64,000 nt of DNA. It comes from Algoriphagus terrigena DSM 22685 (GTDB taxonomy: Bacteria > Bacteroidota > Bacteroidia > Cytophagales > Cyclobacteriaceae). The translations under genes were made by a program, and so were the position numbers. Of this stretch, positions 45,094 to 53,918 are shown one piece after another. Numbering within the stretch: position 1 is the first letter of the stretch; each line of letters opens with the position of its first letter. Where the stretch lies: contig NZ_AUBW01000003.1 in the NCBI RefSeq assembly GCF_000429445.1, positions 1-64,000 of the forward strand, in the 5' to 3' direction. A model generated the notes under the pieces. That model was not told the DNA's origin. It searched no databases and saw only the letters and a program-made list of their open reading frames with translations.

Positions 45094-46167
45094 ATGAGAG
45101 ATATCTTTGAACTCGCCAGAACCGGTGCTGCGACTCCGGCAGAATTGGGGTATTATTTTCCAGCGGAATTTGCCCCGCAGGAATCCATGTGGCTGAGTTG
45201 GCCACACAAGGAGGAATCGTGGCCGGGTAAGATTGACACGATCTACGCTCCTTATTCCCAGTTTATCAACGAGGTCGCTAAAGGTCAAAAGGTCAATATC
45301 AATGTGGCTGATGAAGAGATGAAGGCCTTTGCTCTCGGACATCTGCAAAAAGCGGGAGTGAATCTGAGCAACGTTTCTTTCTACCTGTTTCCAACCAATG
45401 ACGCCTGGTGCCGCGATCATGGCCCGGCTTTCCTAATCAATCCTGAAGCAGAATACAAGAAGGCCTTGGTCAAGTGGGAATATAACGCTTGGGGTGAAAA
45501 ATACCCTCCGCATGACCTCGACAATCTGATTCCACTGCACATCGCTGCCGAGTTAGCGATTCCCTGCTTCAGACCCGGGATCGTCATGGAAGGCGGTTCG
45601 GTGGAGTTTAACGGCAAGGGAACCTTGCTTACCTCGACCGCTTGCCTGCTCAATGAAAACAGGAATCCGCAACTCAGCCAAACTCAGATCGAGAAATACC
45701 TCTGTGACTATTACGGAGTAAAGCATATCCTATGGGTAGGCGAGGGTATTATTGGTGACGACACAGACGGACACATCGATGACATCACCCGCTTTGTCAA
45801 TGAGGACACAGTGGTGACTGTGGTGGAGGAAAATAAGTCCGACGAAAACCACGAGATTCTGGACGAAAACCTGAAGTTGCTGAAGCGGATGCGTCTGCAA
45901 GACGGCAAGCAACTCAATATCGTCGAACTTCCGATGCCAAGTCCTGTGATCTGGGAGGACCAGCGCCTTCCGGCTTCTTACGCCAATTTTTACATTGCAA
46001 ATGAGGTCGTCGTGGTTCCGACTTTCCGGGACAAAAACGACCAAAAGGCCTTGGATATTCTGACGGGATGTTTTCCGGAAAGAAAAGTCGTGGGAATTGA
46101 TAGCACGGATATTATCTGGGGCTTGGGCTCGTTTCACTGCCTGAGTCAGCAGGAACCGGCTGTTTAG
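45094..46167 (+). CDS. aguA: Agmatine deiminase
   Basis: I start at ATG 45094, 4 bases after the amidase stop; an earlier frame start would overlap it with unlikely residues. The 357-residue protein belongs to the peptidylarginine-deiminase-like fold: MWLSWPHKEESWPG, TNDAWCRDHGP, EGGSVEFNGKG, DDTDGHIDDITRF and the catalytic C349 in GSFHCLSQQEP. It turns agmatine into N-carbamoylputrescine. With the amidase it makes putrescine from arginine-derived agmatine; the arginine decarboxylase is not in the window. Confidence 0.95.
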   Translation: MRDIFELARTGAATPAELGYYFPAEFAPQESMWLSWPHKEESWPGKIDTIYAPYSQFINEVAKGQKVNINVADEEMKAFALGHLQKAGVNLSNVSFYLFPTNDAWCRDHGPAFLINPEAEYKKALVKWEYNAWGEKYPPHDLDNLIPLHIAAELAIPCFRPGIVMEGGSVEFNGKGTLLTSTACLLNENRNPQLSQTQIEKYLCDYYGVKHILWVGEGIIGDDTDGHIDDITRFVNEDTVVTVVEENKSDENHEILDENLKLLKRMRLQDGKQLNIVELPMPSPVIWEDQRLPASYANFYIANEVVVVPTFRDKNDQKALDILTGCFPERKVVGIDSTDIIWGLGSFHCLSQQEPAV

Positions 46168-46174
46168 ATTGCAG

Positions 46175-46218
46175 TTTACAGTGATCAGTAGGCAGTCCTG
46201 CCCGCTGATTACTGTAAA
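46175..46218. repeat. Long imperfect palindrome (REP-like or terminator) after aguA
   Basis: TTTACAGTGATCAG (46175-46188) pairs with CTGATTACTGTAAA (46205-46218) with one mismatch, and inside it GGCAG-TC-CTGCC pairs perfectly. The whole 44 bases fold into one hairpin. It begins 8 bases after the aguA stop. A run of A but no real T run follows, so it may be an intergenic repeat as well as a transcription end. Confidence 0.6.
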
Positions 46219-46262
46219 ATGCCTACTTTTCATCTGATCTGTTTATCTAGACCATTGGGAGA

Positions 46263-47075
46263 ATGGCAATAAAATCTTTTAGAAGGCTCACTTTTACGTT
46301 TTGGACATCGGTCTTTCTCTCGGGTTTTTCCTCAGAGGTGTGTGCTCAGCTCGGAAGCAAGTCCCAGGAGGTTTGGCCGGGTTTGGAGGTCTTTTATCGA
46401 TTGAATCAACGATCGAGGTTTCTGGCAACCATGTCTGCCACCAAACTCGATAACTCCAGCTATACGGATGGTGGATATGGTTTTTTTTACGATCACTTCA
46501 CTTTTCCTCCGAAATTTGCCCAAAAGTTTTTGACTCATCGGACGGACAGCCTTCCCGGAAAATACCTCTGGCTCCGGGTCGGATACCAGTTTAGCAATTC
46601 ATCCAAGGGTGCCGAAGATGTCGTCGATAACCACACGATTGTCACGGAAGTCAATAGCCGTACCTATCTGCCGGGCAAGTTGTTGGGCACGATCAGGAAC
46701 CGCGTGGATTGGCAGTTTCTGAACGGGGACTTTCAGGCGAGGTATCGACCTAGGCTTATTCTGGAGCGGGATTTCAGGACTGAGTATATGTTTTTCACCT
46801 TTAGGTCTTTCGGTGAATACTTTGCCTACTTTGGAGATTCGGACCTCAACCGGTTTCGGGTGCAGTTTGGAGTGGAGATCAAAGTGGCCAGAAATCTAGA
46901 TTATGAGTTTTACTGGAATCACCAATTCAAGTATGCCCAGAAGCAGGATGCGGTGGATGCCTTTGGGATGAACCTGAAATTCTATTTCGTCAAAGGGGAG
47001 AGGGTAGTAGTTTGGGACAAAATCTTTCCAAAAAAAGAGAAGCAAATACCGGCGAACACGGATCTCCCGGAGTAG
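46263..47075 (+). CDS. DUF2490 domain secreted protein
   Basis: The 270-residue product has a signal peptide (SGFSSEVCAQ) and a beta-rich body with alternating aromatic residues that ends in FGMNLKFYFV, typical of DUF2490. These are thought to be small outer-membrane beta barrels. Blocks include EVWPGLEVFYRLNQRSRF, LWLRVGYQFSNS, RPRLILERDF and LDYEFYWNHQFKY. The gene stands between the agmatine pair and an esterase gene and does not obviously belong to either. No function is known. A basic tail (PKKEKQ) follows the last strand. Confidence 0.8.
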   Translation: MAIKSFRRLTFTFWTSVFLSGFSSEVCAQLGSKSQEVWPGLEVFYRLNQRSRFLATMSATKLDNSSYTDGGYGFFYDHFTFPPKFAQKFLTHRTDSLPGKYLWLRVGYQFSNSSKGAEDVVDNHTIVTEVNSRTYLPGKLLGTIRNRVDWQFLNGDFQARYRPRLILERDFRTEYMFFTFRSFGEYFAYFGDSDLNRFRVQFGVEIKVARNLDYEFYWNHQFKYAQKQDAVDAFGMNLKFYFVKGERVVVWDKIFPKKEKQIPANTDLPE

Positions 47076-47161
47076 AATTCTGAGCTTCTTTCAATCAAAA
47101 GGTTTGGCTGGCTGCGACTGAAAACTGCAAACTTTTTCTACTTTGCTATAAAACTCGCCCA

Positions 47162-48001
47162 ATGTCTTTCCAACGCCTTATTTTGGGATTTCTCCTGATT
47201 TCTATTTCCTACTCATGCGCCTTCAGGCGGATCAACCGAACGAAAGAGATCACTTACCTCCAAGCGGCCGATTCCCTGCCCGAGAGACAGTTGAATGTAT
47301 TTTCCCCGAAGAAGAAGGGGATTTATCCGGTTTTGCTGTTTGTCCATGGCGGCAGTTGGAACAGTGGAAACAAGGAGATCTATGACTTCTTTGGAAGCAG
47401 GATGGCGCGAAGAAAAGTCGTGACCGTGGTGATCGACTATCCTTTGGCTCCGGAGTTTAAAGTCAATGCCATGGAAAAGGCAGTGGTGCAGGCGGTCAAA
47501 TGGACGTCGGGAAATATAGCGGAATACGGGGGAGACCCGAAGCAAATCTACATCTCCGGTCATTCCGCAGGGGGCCATCTAGCGGGATTGGTTGCGATGA
47601 AAGCCAGTCTTTTTCCGGACGGAACTCCTCTGAAAGGGGCGATCCTCAACGATCCCGGAGGACTGGATATGGATCGGTACTTGGCAGATTCAGGCCAGAC
47701 TACGGGGAAAAAATTCATCAAATCTTTTACCGATGATCCAGCCGTTTGGAAGGAGCATTCTCCCATTAATTTTCTGGGAGAGACCGATGTGCCATTGCTC
47801 ATCATGGAAGGTGGTAAGACTTATCCTTCGATCACGCAGACGGTTGGAATCTTCCGAGAGGCGGCGGAGAAAAAAGGAGTGCCGCTGGAGTATTCCTTCT
47901 ATCGGAGAAAACACCACATCCCCATGATGACCCAGTTCTTTTTCACCTGGACGAGGGGGTATCAGGATGTGTTGGGGTTTATCGAAGAGCAGTCTCAGTA
48001 G
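47162..48001 (+). CDS. Alpha/beta-hydrolase lipoprotein (carboxylesterase-like)
   Basis: The 279-residue protein has a lipobox-like end of the signal (SYSCAF) and an esterase/lipase fold. It shows the oxyanion motif VHGGSWNSG, the nucleophile S135 in ISGHSAGGHL, an acid near VPLLIMEGG and a late His in RKHHIPMM. It resembles bacterial relatives of kynurenine formamidase and hormone-sensitive-lipase-type esterases. It probably acts in the periplasm or at the outer membrane. A substrate cannot be given. Confidence 0.85.
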   Translation: MSFQRLILGFLLISISYSCAFRRINRTKEITYLQAADSLPERQLNVFSPKKKGIYPVLLFVHGGSWNSGNKEIYDFFGSRMARRKVVTVVIDYPLAPEFKVNAMEKAVVQAVKWTSGNIAEYGGDPKQIYISGHSAGGHLAGLVAMKASLFPDGTPLKGAILNDPGGLDMDRYLADSGQTTGKKFIKSFTDDPAVWKEHSPINFLGETDVPLLIMEGGKTYPSITQTVGIFREAAEKKGVPLEYSFYRRKHHIPMMTQFFFTWTRGYQDVLGFIEEQSQ

Positions 48002-48034
48002 GCGGGTAATCGGTCGCAGTGATCAATAAGCGCA

Positions 48035-48114
48035 GTCATCTCGACGTTAGGAGAGATCTTTACAAACATATCGCTGCTCCGCATGATAAGATTTCTCCCT
48101 GCGGTCGAAATGAC
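48035..48114. repeat. REP-like inverted repeat unit
   Basis: The left arm starts GTCATCTCGACG and ends GGAGAGATCTT (48050-48060); the right arm AAGATTTCTCC...GGTCGAAATGAC (48088-48114) is its imperfect reverse complement. Together they form an 80-base unit between two convergent genes. A half copy (GTCATTTCGACCGC) lies at 36911. I recall similar GTCATTTCGACC repeats in many Bacteroidota genomes. Confidence 0.65.
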
Positions 48115-48128
48115 CCTCCAGTTCATGC

Positions 48129-48803
48129 TCACTGTCTGATCACCTTTCCATCCTCCATCTCAATCGTCCGGTCGGTGCCGTCCGCAAACTCCGGATCATG
48201 AGTCACGATCAGCATGGTTTGCTTGAACTGCTGAGCCATCTCGCGGAATTTATGAAAGACAATATCCGAATTTTTCTTATCCAGATTTCCGGTCGGTTCG
48301 TCGCCCATGATAAGTACGGGATCATTGATCAGGGCCCGGGCGATCGCCACCCGTTGCTTTTGTCCGCCCGAGAGTTGGTTAGCCCGCTTGAGCGCATGAT
48401 CCTGCATGTCAAAAAACTTGAGCTTTTCCATCGCCCGATGTTCCAGTTCGTCACGGGAATGGAGGCCAAGCTTTAGGCCCGGGATCAGGACATTTTCAAG
48501 TACTGAAAACTCGTTGAGCAGGTAGTGAAACTGAAAAACAAAGCCGATTTTGGCGTTTCGAATGTGTGCCAGATAGTTCTTTGGCTTGCCGGAAATCATC
48601 TCTCCGTCCATGTACAGCTCGCCTTGGTAGTCGGTGTCCATAGTGGACAGGATGTAGAGCAAGGTTGATTTTCCACAGCCAGATTTTCCTACTATTGACA
48701 CAAATTCGCCCTTTTCCACCCCAAAGCTGACCTTTTTCAGCACTTGCGTCTTGCTAGGATTGTAGAAGAATTTATCGATATTTTTTGCTTCGAGTACTGG
48801 CAT
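48129..48803 (-). CDS. ABC exporter ATPase (MacB/LolD type)
   Basis: The 224-residue ATPase has Walker [11 protein letters not shown], the signature [15 protein letters not shown] and Walker [14 protein letters not shown]; the last motif (GDEPTGNLD) is typical of the MacB/LolD/FtsE subfamily. It powers the permease encoded 8 bases upstream in the transcript. With the adaptor it forms a three-gene export operon (adaptor, permease, ATPase). The frame and length are normal. Its 3' end faces the REP-like repeat. Confidence 0.95.
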   Translation of the reverse strand: MPVLEAKNIDKFFYNPSKTQVLKKVSFGVEKGEFVSIVGKSGCGKSTLLYILSTMDTDYQGELYMDGEMISGKPKNYLAHIRNAKIGFVFQFHYLLNEFSVLENVLIPGLKLGLHSRDELEHRAMEKLKFFDMQDHALKRANQLSGGQKQRVAIARALINDPVLIMGDEPTGNLDKKNSDIVFHKFREMAQQFKQTMLIVTHDPEFADGTDRTIEMEDGKVIRQ

Positions 48804-48811
48804 CTGTTAGG

Positions 48812-50068
48812 TTATTTTCCCCTAATAATCTCGACAGGATCTACGCGGGAGGCTTTTCTAGCAGGAAAAAATCCGGCAAAGTAGGTGGTGATCAGACTGA
48901 ATGTACCTCCAATAATGTAGTATTTGGGGTTGTAGTCGACCGGGAAAGTCTTGATCGTAGGCAGCGCTTCCGTCTCAAAAGGAACCTGATCGATGGCTAA
49001 TCCGGCGAGAAACCCAAAGACCAATCCCAATACTCCTCCGACGATCCCGATGGTGAGCGCGATGGTGATGAAAATCCGGTTGACATCGCTGCTGTTGAAA
49101 CCAATGGCTTTCAAGATGGCGATGGTGTCGAGCTTTTCGTAGATCATCATGTTGAGAATATTGTAGATCCCGAAGCCGGAGACGACCAGTAGCGTAATCC
49201 CGACGGCGTAGCTGATCATGGAGCGGATTTGAGTTCCGGTCTCGAACTGCGCGTTGACGGTCTGGATGTCGTCTGCGTCGATCTGGTAAATATCCCGTAG
49301 CTCACTCGCCATGGCGGGCGCGATGGTGAAGTCGTTCAGTTTTACCTGGATGTCGGTAATATAGGAGGCGGGTTCTCCGAGCATTTTCTGGACGGTATTG
49401 ATCGAGGCGTAGCTGTTGACATTGTCAAAATCCCCCAGTCCGCTCTGGAAATAGCCAACTACCTTGAGTTGAACCCGGTTGCCTTGGGCAGTGGTGACCT
49501 GAATGACGTCGCCGATATCGGCCAGCATACGATCTGCGGCTCCTTTTCCCAAGATGATGGTGTTGATCTGATTCAGATCTTCATGGTTTCCCACCGTGAC
49601 ATAGTCCGAAAAAGCAAAGAGCGCCGCTTCCTTTTCCACGTCGATCCCGTTGACGATTCCTGTGAGATCGATGGTGCCGACATTGAAGAACACCTGCGCG
49701 GCGATCTTCGGACTGACACCGAGGACGCGGGGATCAGCCTCGAGATTTTGGATGATGGAGGCGCTGTTGTGGATCGAAAGCCTGCTGGTACTTGGCTTGA
49801 TGGATCGGATGATGTTCAGCTTGTCCTTGAACTCCTCGCTTTGGTCAATCGGTTGATTCGGGTTGGGTTTGATCTCGTTGTAGAACCTAATATGGGGCGT
49901 TCGGTTGAGAACCAAGCCATCGAGCATCGTGTTGAGCCCGTTCATGAAGCCCAGCAAGGCCACAAACATGGTGATGCTAAACATCACGCCTGTGGCGGCG
50001 ATCAGCGTCTGCTTCATCCGCGCGAGCATCAGGGCTTTGGCTATCTCGATGATCAGCGTCCACTTCAT
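48812..50068 (-). CDS. ABC exporter permease (FtsX/DevC type)
   Basis: The 418-residue protein has one N-terminal helix (ATGVMFSITMFVALLGFMNGL), a periplasmic domain of about 210 residues and three C-terminal helices, with YEKLDTIAILKAIGFNSSDV and the end FPARKASRVDPVEIIRGK. This matches the single-FtsX permeases of the MacB/DevC kind. The start overlaps the adaptor stop by 4 bases, so the three genes are one operon. The exporter probably expels a peptide, lipid or small molecule from the periplasm; the substrate is unknown. Confidence 0.93.
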   Translation of the reverse strand: MKWTLIIEIAKALMLARMKQTLIAATGVMFSITMFVALLGFMNGLNTMLDGLVLNRTPHIRFYNEIKPNPNQPIDQSEEFKDKLNIIRSIKPSTSRLSIHNSASIIQNLEADPRVLGVSPKIAAQVFFNVGTIDLTGIVNGIDVEKEAALFAFSDYVTVGNHEDLNQINTIILGKGAADRMLADIGDVIQVTTAQGNRVQLKVVGYFQSGLGDFDNVNSYASINTVQKMLGEPASYITDIQVKLNDFTIAPAMASELRDIYQIDADDIQTVNAQFETGTQIRSMISYAVGITLLVVSGFGIYNILNMMIYEKLDTIAILKAIGFNSSDVNRIFITIALTIGIVGGVLGLVFGFLAGLAIDQVPFETEALPTIKTFPVDYNPKYYIIGGTFSLITTYFAGFFPARKASRVDPVEIIRGK

Positions 50069-51180
50069 TTTCCCGGCATGATCAATTGAGTACTCGCCGT
50101 GATTCCTTCTAAGATCTCGGCGTATTCATAGGTTTTGATACCCAGTCGGACGGGGATGGTATCCTCCTCGGCGGTGATGACCCATTGGTCTTTCAAGACG
50201 TAATTCCTGGGAACGATCAGCGCGTTTTCTTTGGACTGTGTGATGATGTTTGCTTCCAAAGTCAGGTTGGGAAAGAGCGTCGGTGGGGCCTTGGTGAACT
50301 CTGCTTCGACGGTGAAGGTCTTGCTTTTAGAATCCATGATCGGGTAGATCTTGGTGACTTTCCCCTCAAAGACCTCCTCCTTAAAGCTGTCCATCGTCAC
50401 CATCGTCCGCTGTCCGAGCTGGACCTTGGCGATGTCGTACTCGTCTACCTGCATCTCTAAAAAGAAGTCTCCAGCCCGTCCCAGTACTGCTAAGGGCGTC
50501 TGAGGACTGACCATTTCACCTTTTTCTTTCAGGATAGAAAAGACTACCCCGTCAAGCGCACTGCGGAGCACATAGTCGTTTTCCATCACCTTGCTGATCG
50601 CCAGACTTTTGCCGGCACTTTCGGAGTTGTAGGCGATTTCCCGCTTGAGGTCGCTGTGGTGCAGTAAAGCGGATTCGTAATTGGTTTGGGAGTTTTTGTA
50701 GTTTAACTCTTTCTGCTCCAAATCTACTTCCGTGCCGATTCCCTTGGCCCACAGGTTCTTGGTCCGAACCCACAGCAGCGAGTCATTGTGCAGCTTGCTT
50801 TTCGCAAGTCCGATCGCCAGCTCCGCATCTCTGAGCCTAGTCTGATTGGCTTGCTGATCCGCAAAATCCCGAGCCAGGAGCGCATTTTCCCTTCTGAGTT
50901 TTTCCGCTTCGCTATAGATCATCAAGATCGGTGTACCGGCTTTGATGGTGTCTCCTTCGTCGACAAATATCTCCTGAATTGGTCCGTTTGCGGAGGTGAA
51001 AGCCTCGTATTGATCCCTGGCTTTGACGATTCCCGAGGCGTAGACAGATTCGGTGAGCGGCTGGACCTTGGCGGTGATGGGTTCTGATTCAGACGATCCG
51101 CAGGAAAAAAGGATACTTGCTAAGATCATCCAGCCCGACAAATGGAAAAGAACCGGGTTGTAAAAACCTGAATTGACCAT
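50065..51180 (-). CDS. Periplasmic adaptor lipoprotein of the ABC exporter (MacA/HlyD type)
   Basis: I start at ATG 51180 (MVNSGFYNPVLFHLSGWM); an in-frame TTG nine codons upstream is less likely. The 371-residue protein has a lipobox (ILFSC), a lipoyl-like half domain (GPIQEIFVDEGDTIKAGTPILMI), a coiled-coil hairpin (about 80-170) and a beta-barrel domain with TMDSFKEEVFEGKVTKIYP. It links the permease to an outer-membrane channel that is not encoded nearby. It is the first gene of the adaptor-permease-ATPase operon. Confidence 0.92.
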   Translation of the reverse strand: MVNSGFYNPVLFHLSGWMILASILFSCGSSESEPITAKVQPLTESVYASGIVKARDQYEAFTSANGPIQEIFVDEGDTIKAGTPILMIYSEAEKLRRENALLARDFADQQANQTRLRDAELAIGLAKSKLHNDSLLWVRTKNLWAKGIGTEVDLEQKELNYKNSQTNYESALLHHSDLKREIAYNSESAGKSLAISKVMENDYVLRSALDGVVFSILKEKGEMVSPQTPLAVLGRAGDFFLEMQVDEYDIAKVQLGQRTMVTMDSFKEEVFEGKVTKIYPIMDSKSKTFTVEAEFTKAPPTLFPNLTLEANIITQSKENALIVPRNYVLKDQWVITAEEDTIPVRLGIKTYEYAEILEGITASTQLIMPGK

Positions 51181-51271
51181 GGTTATTGCGAGTGAATTGG
51201 CTTTCAAAGTAGGGATTTTTCAGCTTGCGACAAGGGAGATTCGCGATTAAGACCACCGACTAACCGCTCTG

Positions 51272-52480
51272 CTAGTCGATGGCCTGGTAGACCATTTGCC
51301 GGAATTTGTTCTCGTAAAAGCTGCTGAATGGATTCATTTGCGTCATGAATACGGCCACCATTTTTTCTTTTGGATCGATGAAAAAATAGGTGCAATAAGC
51401 GCCGCTCCAATAGAATGTGCCCTCGGAACTCATGGCTTTGGAATCAGCCAGATCGTCCACGACAGCAAAACCCAGCCCGAATCCCTTGCCTGGATCCTGA
51501 AAGAGATCCCCGCTTTGGTTGATCGTCATGATCTCTACGGTTTTCGGACTGAGGTAGCGCTTCCCGTTCCATTCGCCTCCGTTGCCCATCATCTGTGCGA
51601 AGAGCAAATAATCCTGAGCGGTCGAAAAGAGTCCATGAGTCCCGCCAAATACAGTATTTCCCGAAGTCGGCGTTTGCCTTTCGGCATTGATCAGTTTGCC
51701 AGAGTCATCCAACTGGTGGAGCTGTACCATTCGTTTTGCCTGCTCTTCAGTGAGATTATAGCCGGTATCCTTCATGCCCAATGGGTCAAATAGGCGCGTT
51801 TTCAAAAATTCTGCGGGGCTCATTCCCGTGAAGACTTCGATCAGTCGCGCGAGTACATCCGGCGAAGCGGAGTAGTTCCACTTTTCACCCGGATGGCTGG
51901 CCAAAGGCTGAGACGCAAGTGCCTTCACCCGTTCCTCAATAGTTTCCGGGTTGGAGATATAGATAGCTTCGCGGACTTCTTCATCCAGTTTGGTTGGGCC
52001 GATGCCGTGAAGGAAGCCTGCCGTGTGGCTCAATACCTGTGCGATAGTGATCTGCGACTTGGCTGGCTCTAATCCAGAGGAACTGCCGATTTCCGGGTCT
52101 TTGACCACTTTCATGTCCTTGAACTCGGGAAGGTACTTGGAGATCGGATCATTCAAGAAGAAGTAGCCTTCCTCGTAAAGCATCATGAAGGCCGTACTCA
52201 TGATAGGCTTGGTCATCGATTGGATGAAAAAGATCTGGTCTGTACGCATCGGAGTTTTGTTAGCGTAATCGCTGTAGCCTAAGGCGGATTCGTGGGCCTT
52301 TTCGCCGTTTTTGTAGATCAGGGTGACGACTCCCGGAAGTCGCCCTTCATCAATTTCTTTCTGATAAAAGGCATCGTAGCGGTCAAGTCTTTCCGAAGAA
52401 AGGCCACTTTGCGCTAGCGCAGAAGTAGCTAGCAGGGTTGAAAAAAGGACTACAAACAGGAATCGGAATTGGGTTTTCAT
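51272..52480 (-). CDS. Secreted serine hydrolase of the beta-lactamase (class C-like) family
   Basis: The 402-residue protein has a signal peptide (LLATSALAQ) and the beta-lactamase/esterase fold. The nucleophile motif SMTK is at S88-K91 (FIQSMTKPIMS), the tyrosine motif YSA at Y203 (KWNYSASPD) and the third motif at GGTHGLFSTAQDY. Members include esterases, D-aminopeptidases and penicillin-binding-like proteins; few degrade antibiotics, so resistance should not be assumed. It is separated from the exporter operon by 91 bases and is monocistronic. Confidence 0.9.
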   Translation of the reverse strand: MKTQFRFLFVVLFSTLLATSALAQSGLSSERLDRYDAFYQKEIDEGRLPGVVTLIYKNGEKAHESALGYSDYANKTPMRTDQIFFIQSMTKPIMSTAFMMLYEEGYFFLNDPISKYLPEFKDMKVVKDPEIGSSSGLEPAKSQITIAQVLSHTAGFLHGIGPTKLDEEVREAIYISNPETIEERVKALASQPLASHPGEKWNYSASPDVLARLIEVFTGMSPAEFLKTRLFDPLGMKDTGYNLTEEQAKRMVQLHQLDDSGKLINAERQTPTSGNTVFGGTHGLFSTAQDYLLFAQMMGNGGEWNGKRYLSPKTVEIMTINQSGDLFQDPGKGFGLGFAVVDDLADSKAMSSEGTFYWSGAYCTYFFIDPKEKMVAVFMTQMNPFSSFYENKFRQMVYQAID

Positions 52481-52558
52481 GGGCTTAGGGACAGTTTGTT
52501 ACCAAGTTAACCGAATCGCAGTTCTTTTTCCTATTTTGAAACCCAGAATCAAAAGCCC

Positions 52559-53398
52559 ATGAAACACCTCGAATCCTCCTACACGACTCACGACGGCAAA
52601 AAGCTATTTCTGCAAGCTTGGATGCCTGAGCAACCCAAAGCAAGTCTGCTGCTGGTGCATGGATTGGGCGAGCACAGCGGACGATATCTTCCATTGGTAG
52701 AGAAACTCACGGGTCTCGGAGTTGCGGTTTTTACTTTTGACGGACGGGGACATGGGAAATCTGTCGAAGGACGACCGGACGCATTTTTTGAATCAGCCAG
52801 CGACTATCTGAAGGACATTGACGTGCTTTTCGGGAAGGCCAAAAACTACGTAAAAGACCTGCCGGCGTTCCTCTTTGGACACAGCATGGGCGGGGGATTG
52901 GTTGCGGCCTATGTGTTGAAATACCAACCTGAAGCAGCTGGCGTAATATTGAGTTCTCCTGCGATCATGGAAGATCCCGAAACTCCCGCCTTGCTGAAGA
53001 CTGTGGCTGGTTTTGTGAGCAAGTATTTCCCCCGGCTAAAAGCGCTGAAGCTCGATGCGAAGATGATCTCCCGGATTCCGGCAGAGGTGCAGGCATATCT
53101 TGATGATCCGCTGGTCTATACCGAACCGGTCCCGGCCCGGACAGGGCAGGAGCTTTTCCTCAAGATGAAATATGTGCAGCAAAATGCTGGAAACTTTCGC
53201 CTTCCGCTCTTGATCCTACACGGCAGAGGAGATCGCCTGACCAATCCGGATGGCTCCGATTTGCTTTTCCAAAAAGCAAGTTCGGAAGACAAAACGCTGG
53301 AGGTATTTGAAGGGGGATACCACGAACTGATCCGAGATCTGGAGAGCGAACGATATCTGGGTCTGATTGTAGATTGGGTGCGAGCCAGAATGCCTTAG
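52559..53398 (+). CDS. Monoglyceride-lipase-like alpha/beta hydrolase
   Basis: The 279-residue protein has no signal peptide and so should act in the cytoplasm. It matches the serine aminopeptidase S33/monoacylglycerol lipase group: LLVHGLGEHSGRY, FDGRGHGKSVEGR, the nucleophile S109 in FGHSMGGGLVA, an acid in LHGRGDRLTNPD and a His in GGYHELIRDLE. It probably frees fatty acids from monoglycerides or similar esters. It is divergent from the beta-lactamase-like gene and converges on the DoxX gene with a 3-base gap. Confidence 0.9.
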   Translation: MKHLESSYTTHDGKKLFLQAWMPEQPKASLLLVHGLGEHSGRYLPLVEKLTGLGVAVFTFDGRGHGKSVEGRPDAFFESASDYLKDIDVLFGKAKNYVKDLPAFLFGHSMGGGLVAAYVLKYQPEAAGVILSSPAIMEDPETPALLKTVAGFVSKYFPRLKALKLDAKMISRIPAEVQAYLDDPLVYTEPVPARTGQELFLKMKYVQQNAGNFRLPLLILHGRGDRLTNPDGSDLLFQKASSEDKTLEVFEGGYHELIRDLESERYLGLIVDWVRARMP

Positions 53399-53401
53399 GA
53401 G

Positions 53402-53803
53402 CTAAGCTTGGATTGACGTTTCGGCGATCGGAGCTTTTTTCAATCTTCCCCATGCGGTAAATGCCGCCAGTAAAAGATAGACGATATTGATCCCAATATC
53501 GGAGCCTTCACCTCTGGAAACGTGAAAGACAATCGCCCCGAGCATCATCAAGACGGTGCCGAATGCGGCCCAAATGATGAGGCTGGGCCGGATTTTCAAA
53601 AGTCCGGGAAGGACCAATCCTATCCCAGTAACTAAGTCCAAAACTCCCGTGATCCTGACTAGCCGCTGATTTTCACCCGCCCAAGGCCACATTTCTGCGA
53701 GCTCGCTGATGGGGTAGGAGAGTTTCAGATAGGCTCCTATGATGAAGCCAGCTGCAAGGAAAGCTTGGCAGATCCAGAGTACCGTATTCCAGTTTTTGTT
53801 CAT
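53402..53803 (-). CDS. DoxX-like family membrane protein
   Basis: The 133-residue protein has four membrane helices, starting WNTVLWICQAFLAAGFIIGAYLKL and with the DoxX-type block RITGVLDLVTGIGLVLPGLL. DoxX-like proteins are small quinone- or thiosulfate-linked membrane proteins of mostly unknown role. It is transcribed away from an HxlR-type regulator gene; the pair shares a short region that holds a large palindrome, so HxlR control is likely. Confidence 0.88.
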   Translation of the reverse strand: MNKNWNTVLWICQAFLAAGFIIGAYLKLSYPISELAEMWPWAGENQRLVRITGVLDLVTGIGLVLPGLLKIRPSLIIWAAFGTVLMMLGAIVFHVSRGEGSDIGINIVYLLLAAFTAWGRLKKAPIAETSIQA

Positions 53804-53865
53804 CTTGTATTGTCAGTTCGAATGTCCCTGCAATACTAGCTACCTTTACTATCCAACTGATATTA

Positions 53866-53899
53866 CTTTCCTCGCGGATAGCACTATCCACGAGGAAAG
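53866..53899. promoter_or_regulatory. HxlR-type operator between the DoxX and HxlR genes
   Basis: CTTTCCTCGCGGATAG (53866-53881) and CTATCCACGAGGAAAG (53884-53899) are reverse complements with one mismatch, separated by two bases. A further ACTATCC half site lies at 53848-53854. The site is centred in the 115-base divergent region and 20 bases before the regulator start. Confidence 0.7.
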
Positions 53900-53918
53900 C
53901 CACGCAAGAAACGGATAT

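Noticed and set aside
51272..52480. Antibiotic resistance beta-lactamase
   Set aside because: The fold and SxxK/YxA motifs fit the broad serine-hydrolase family; the third motif and context do not point to a true class C lactamase.
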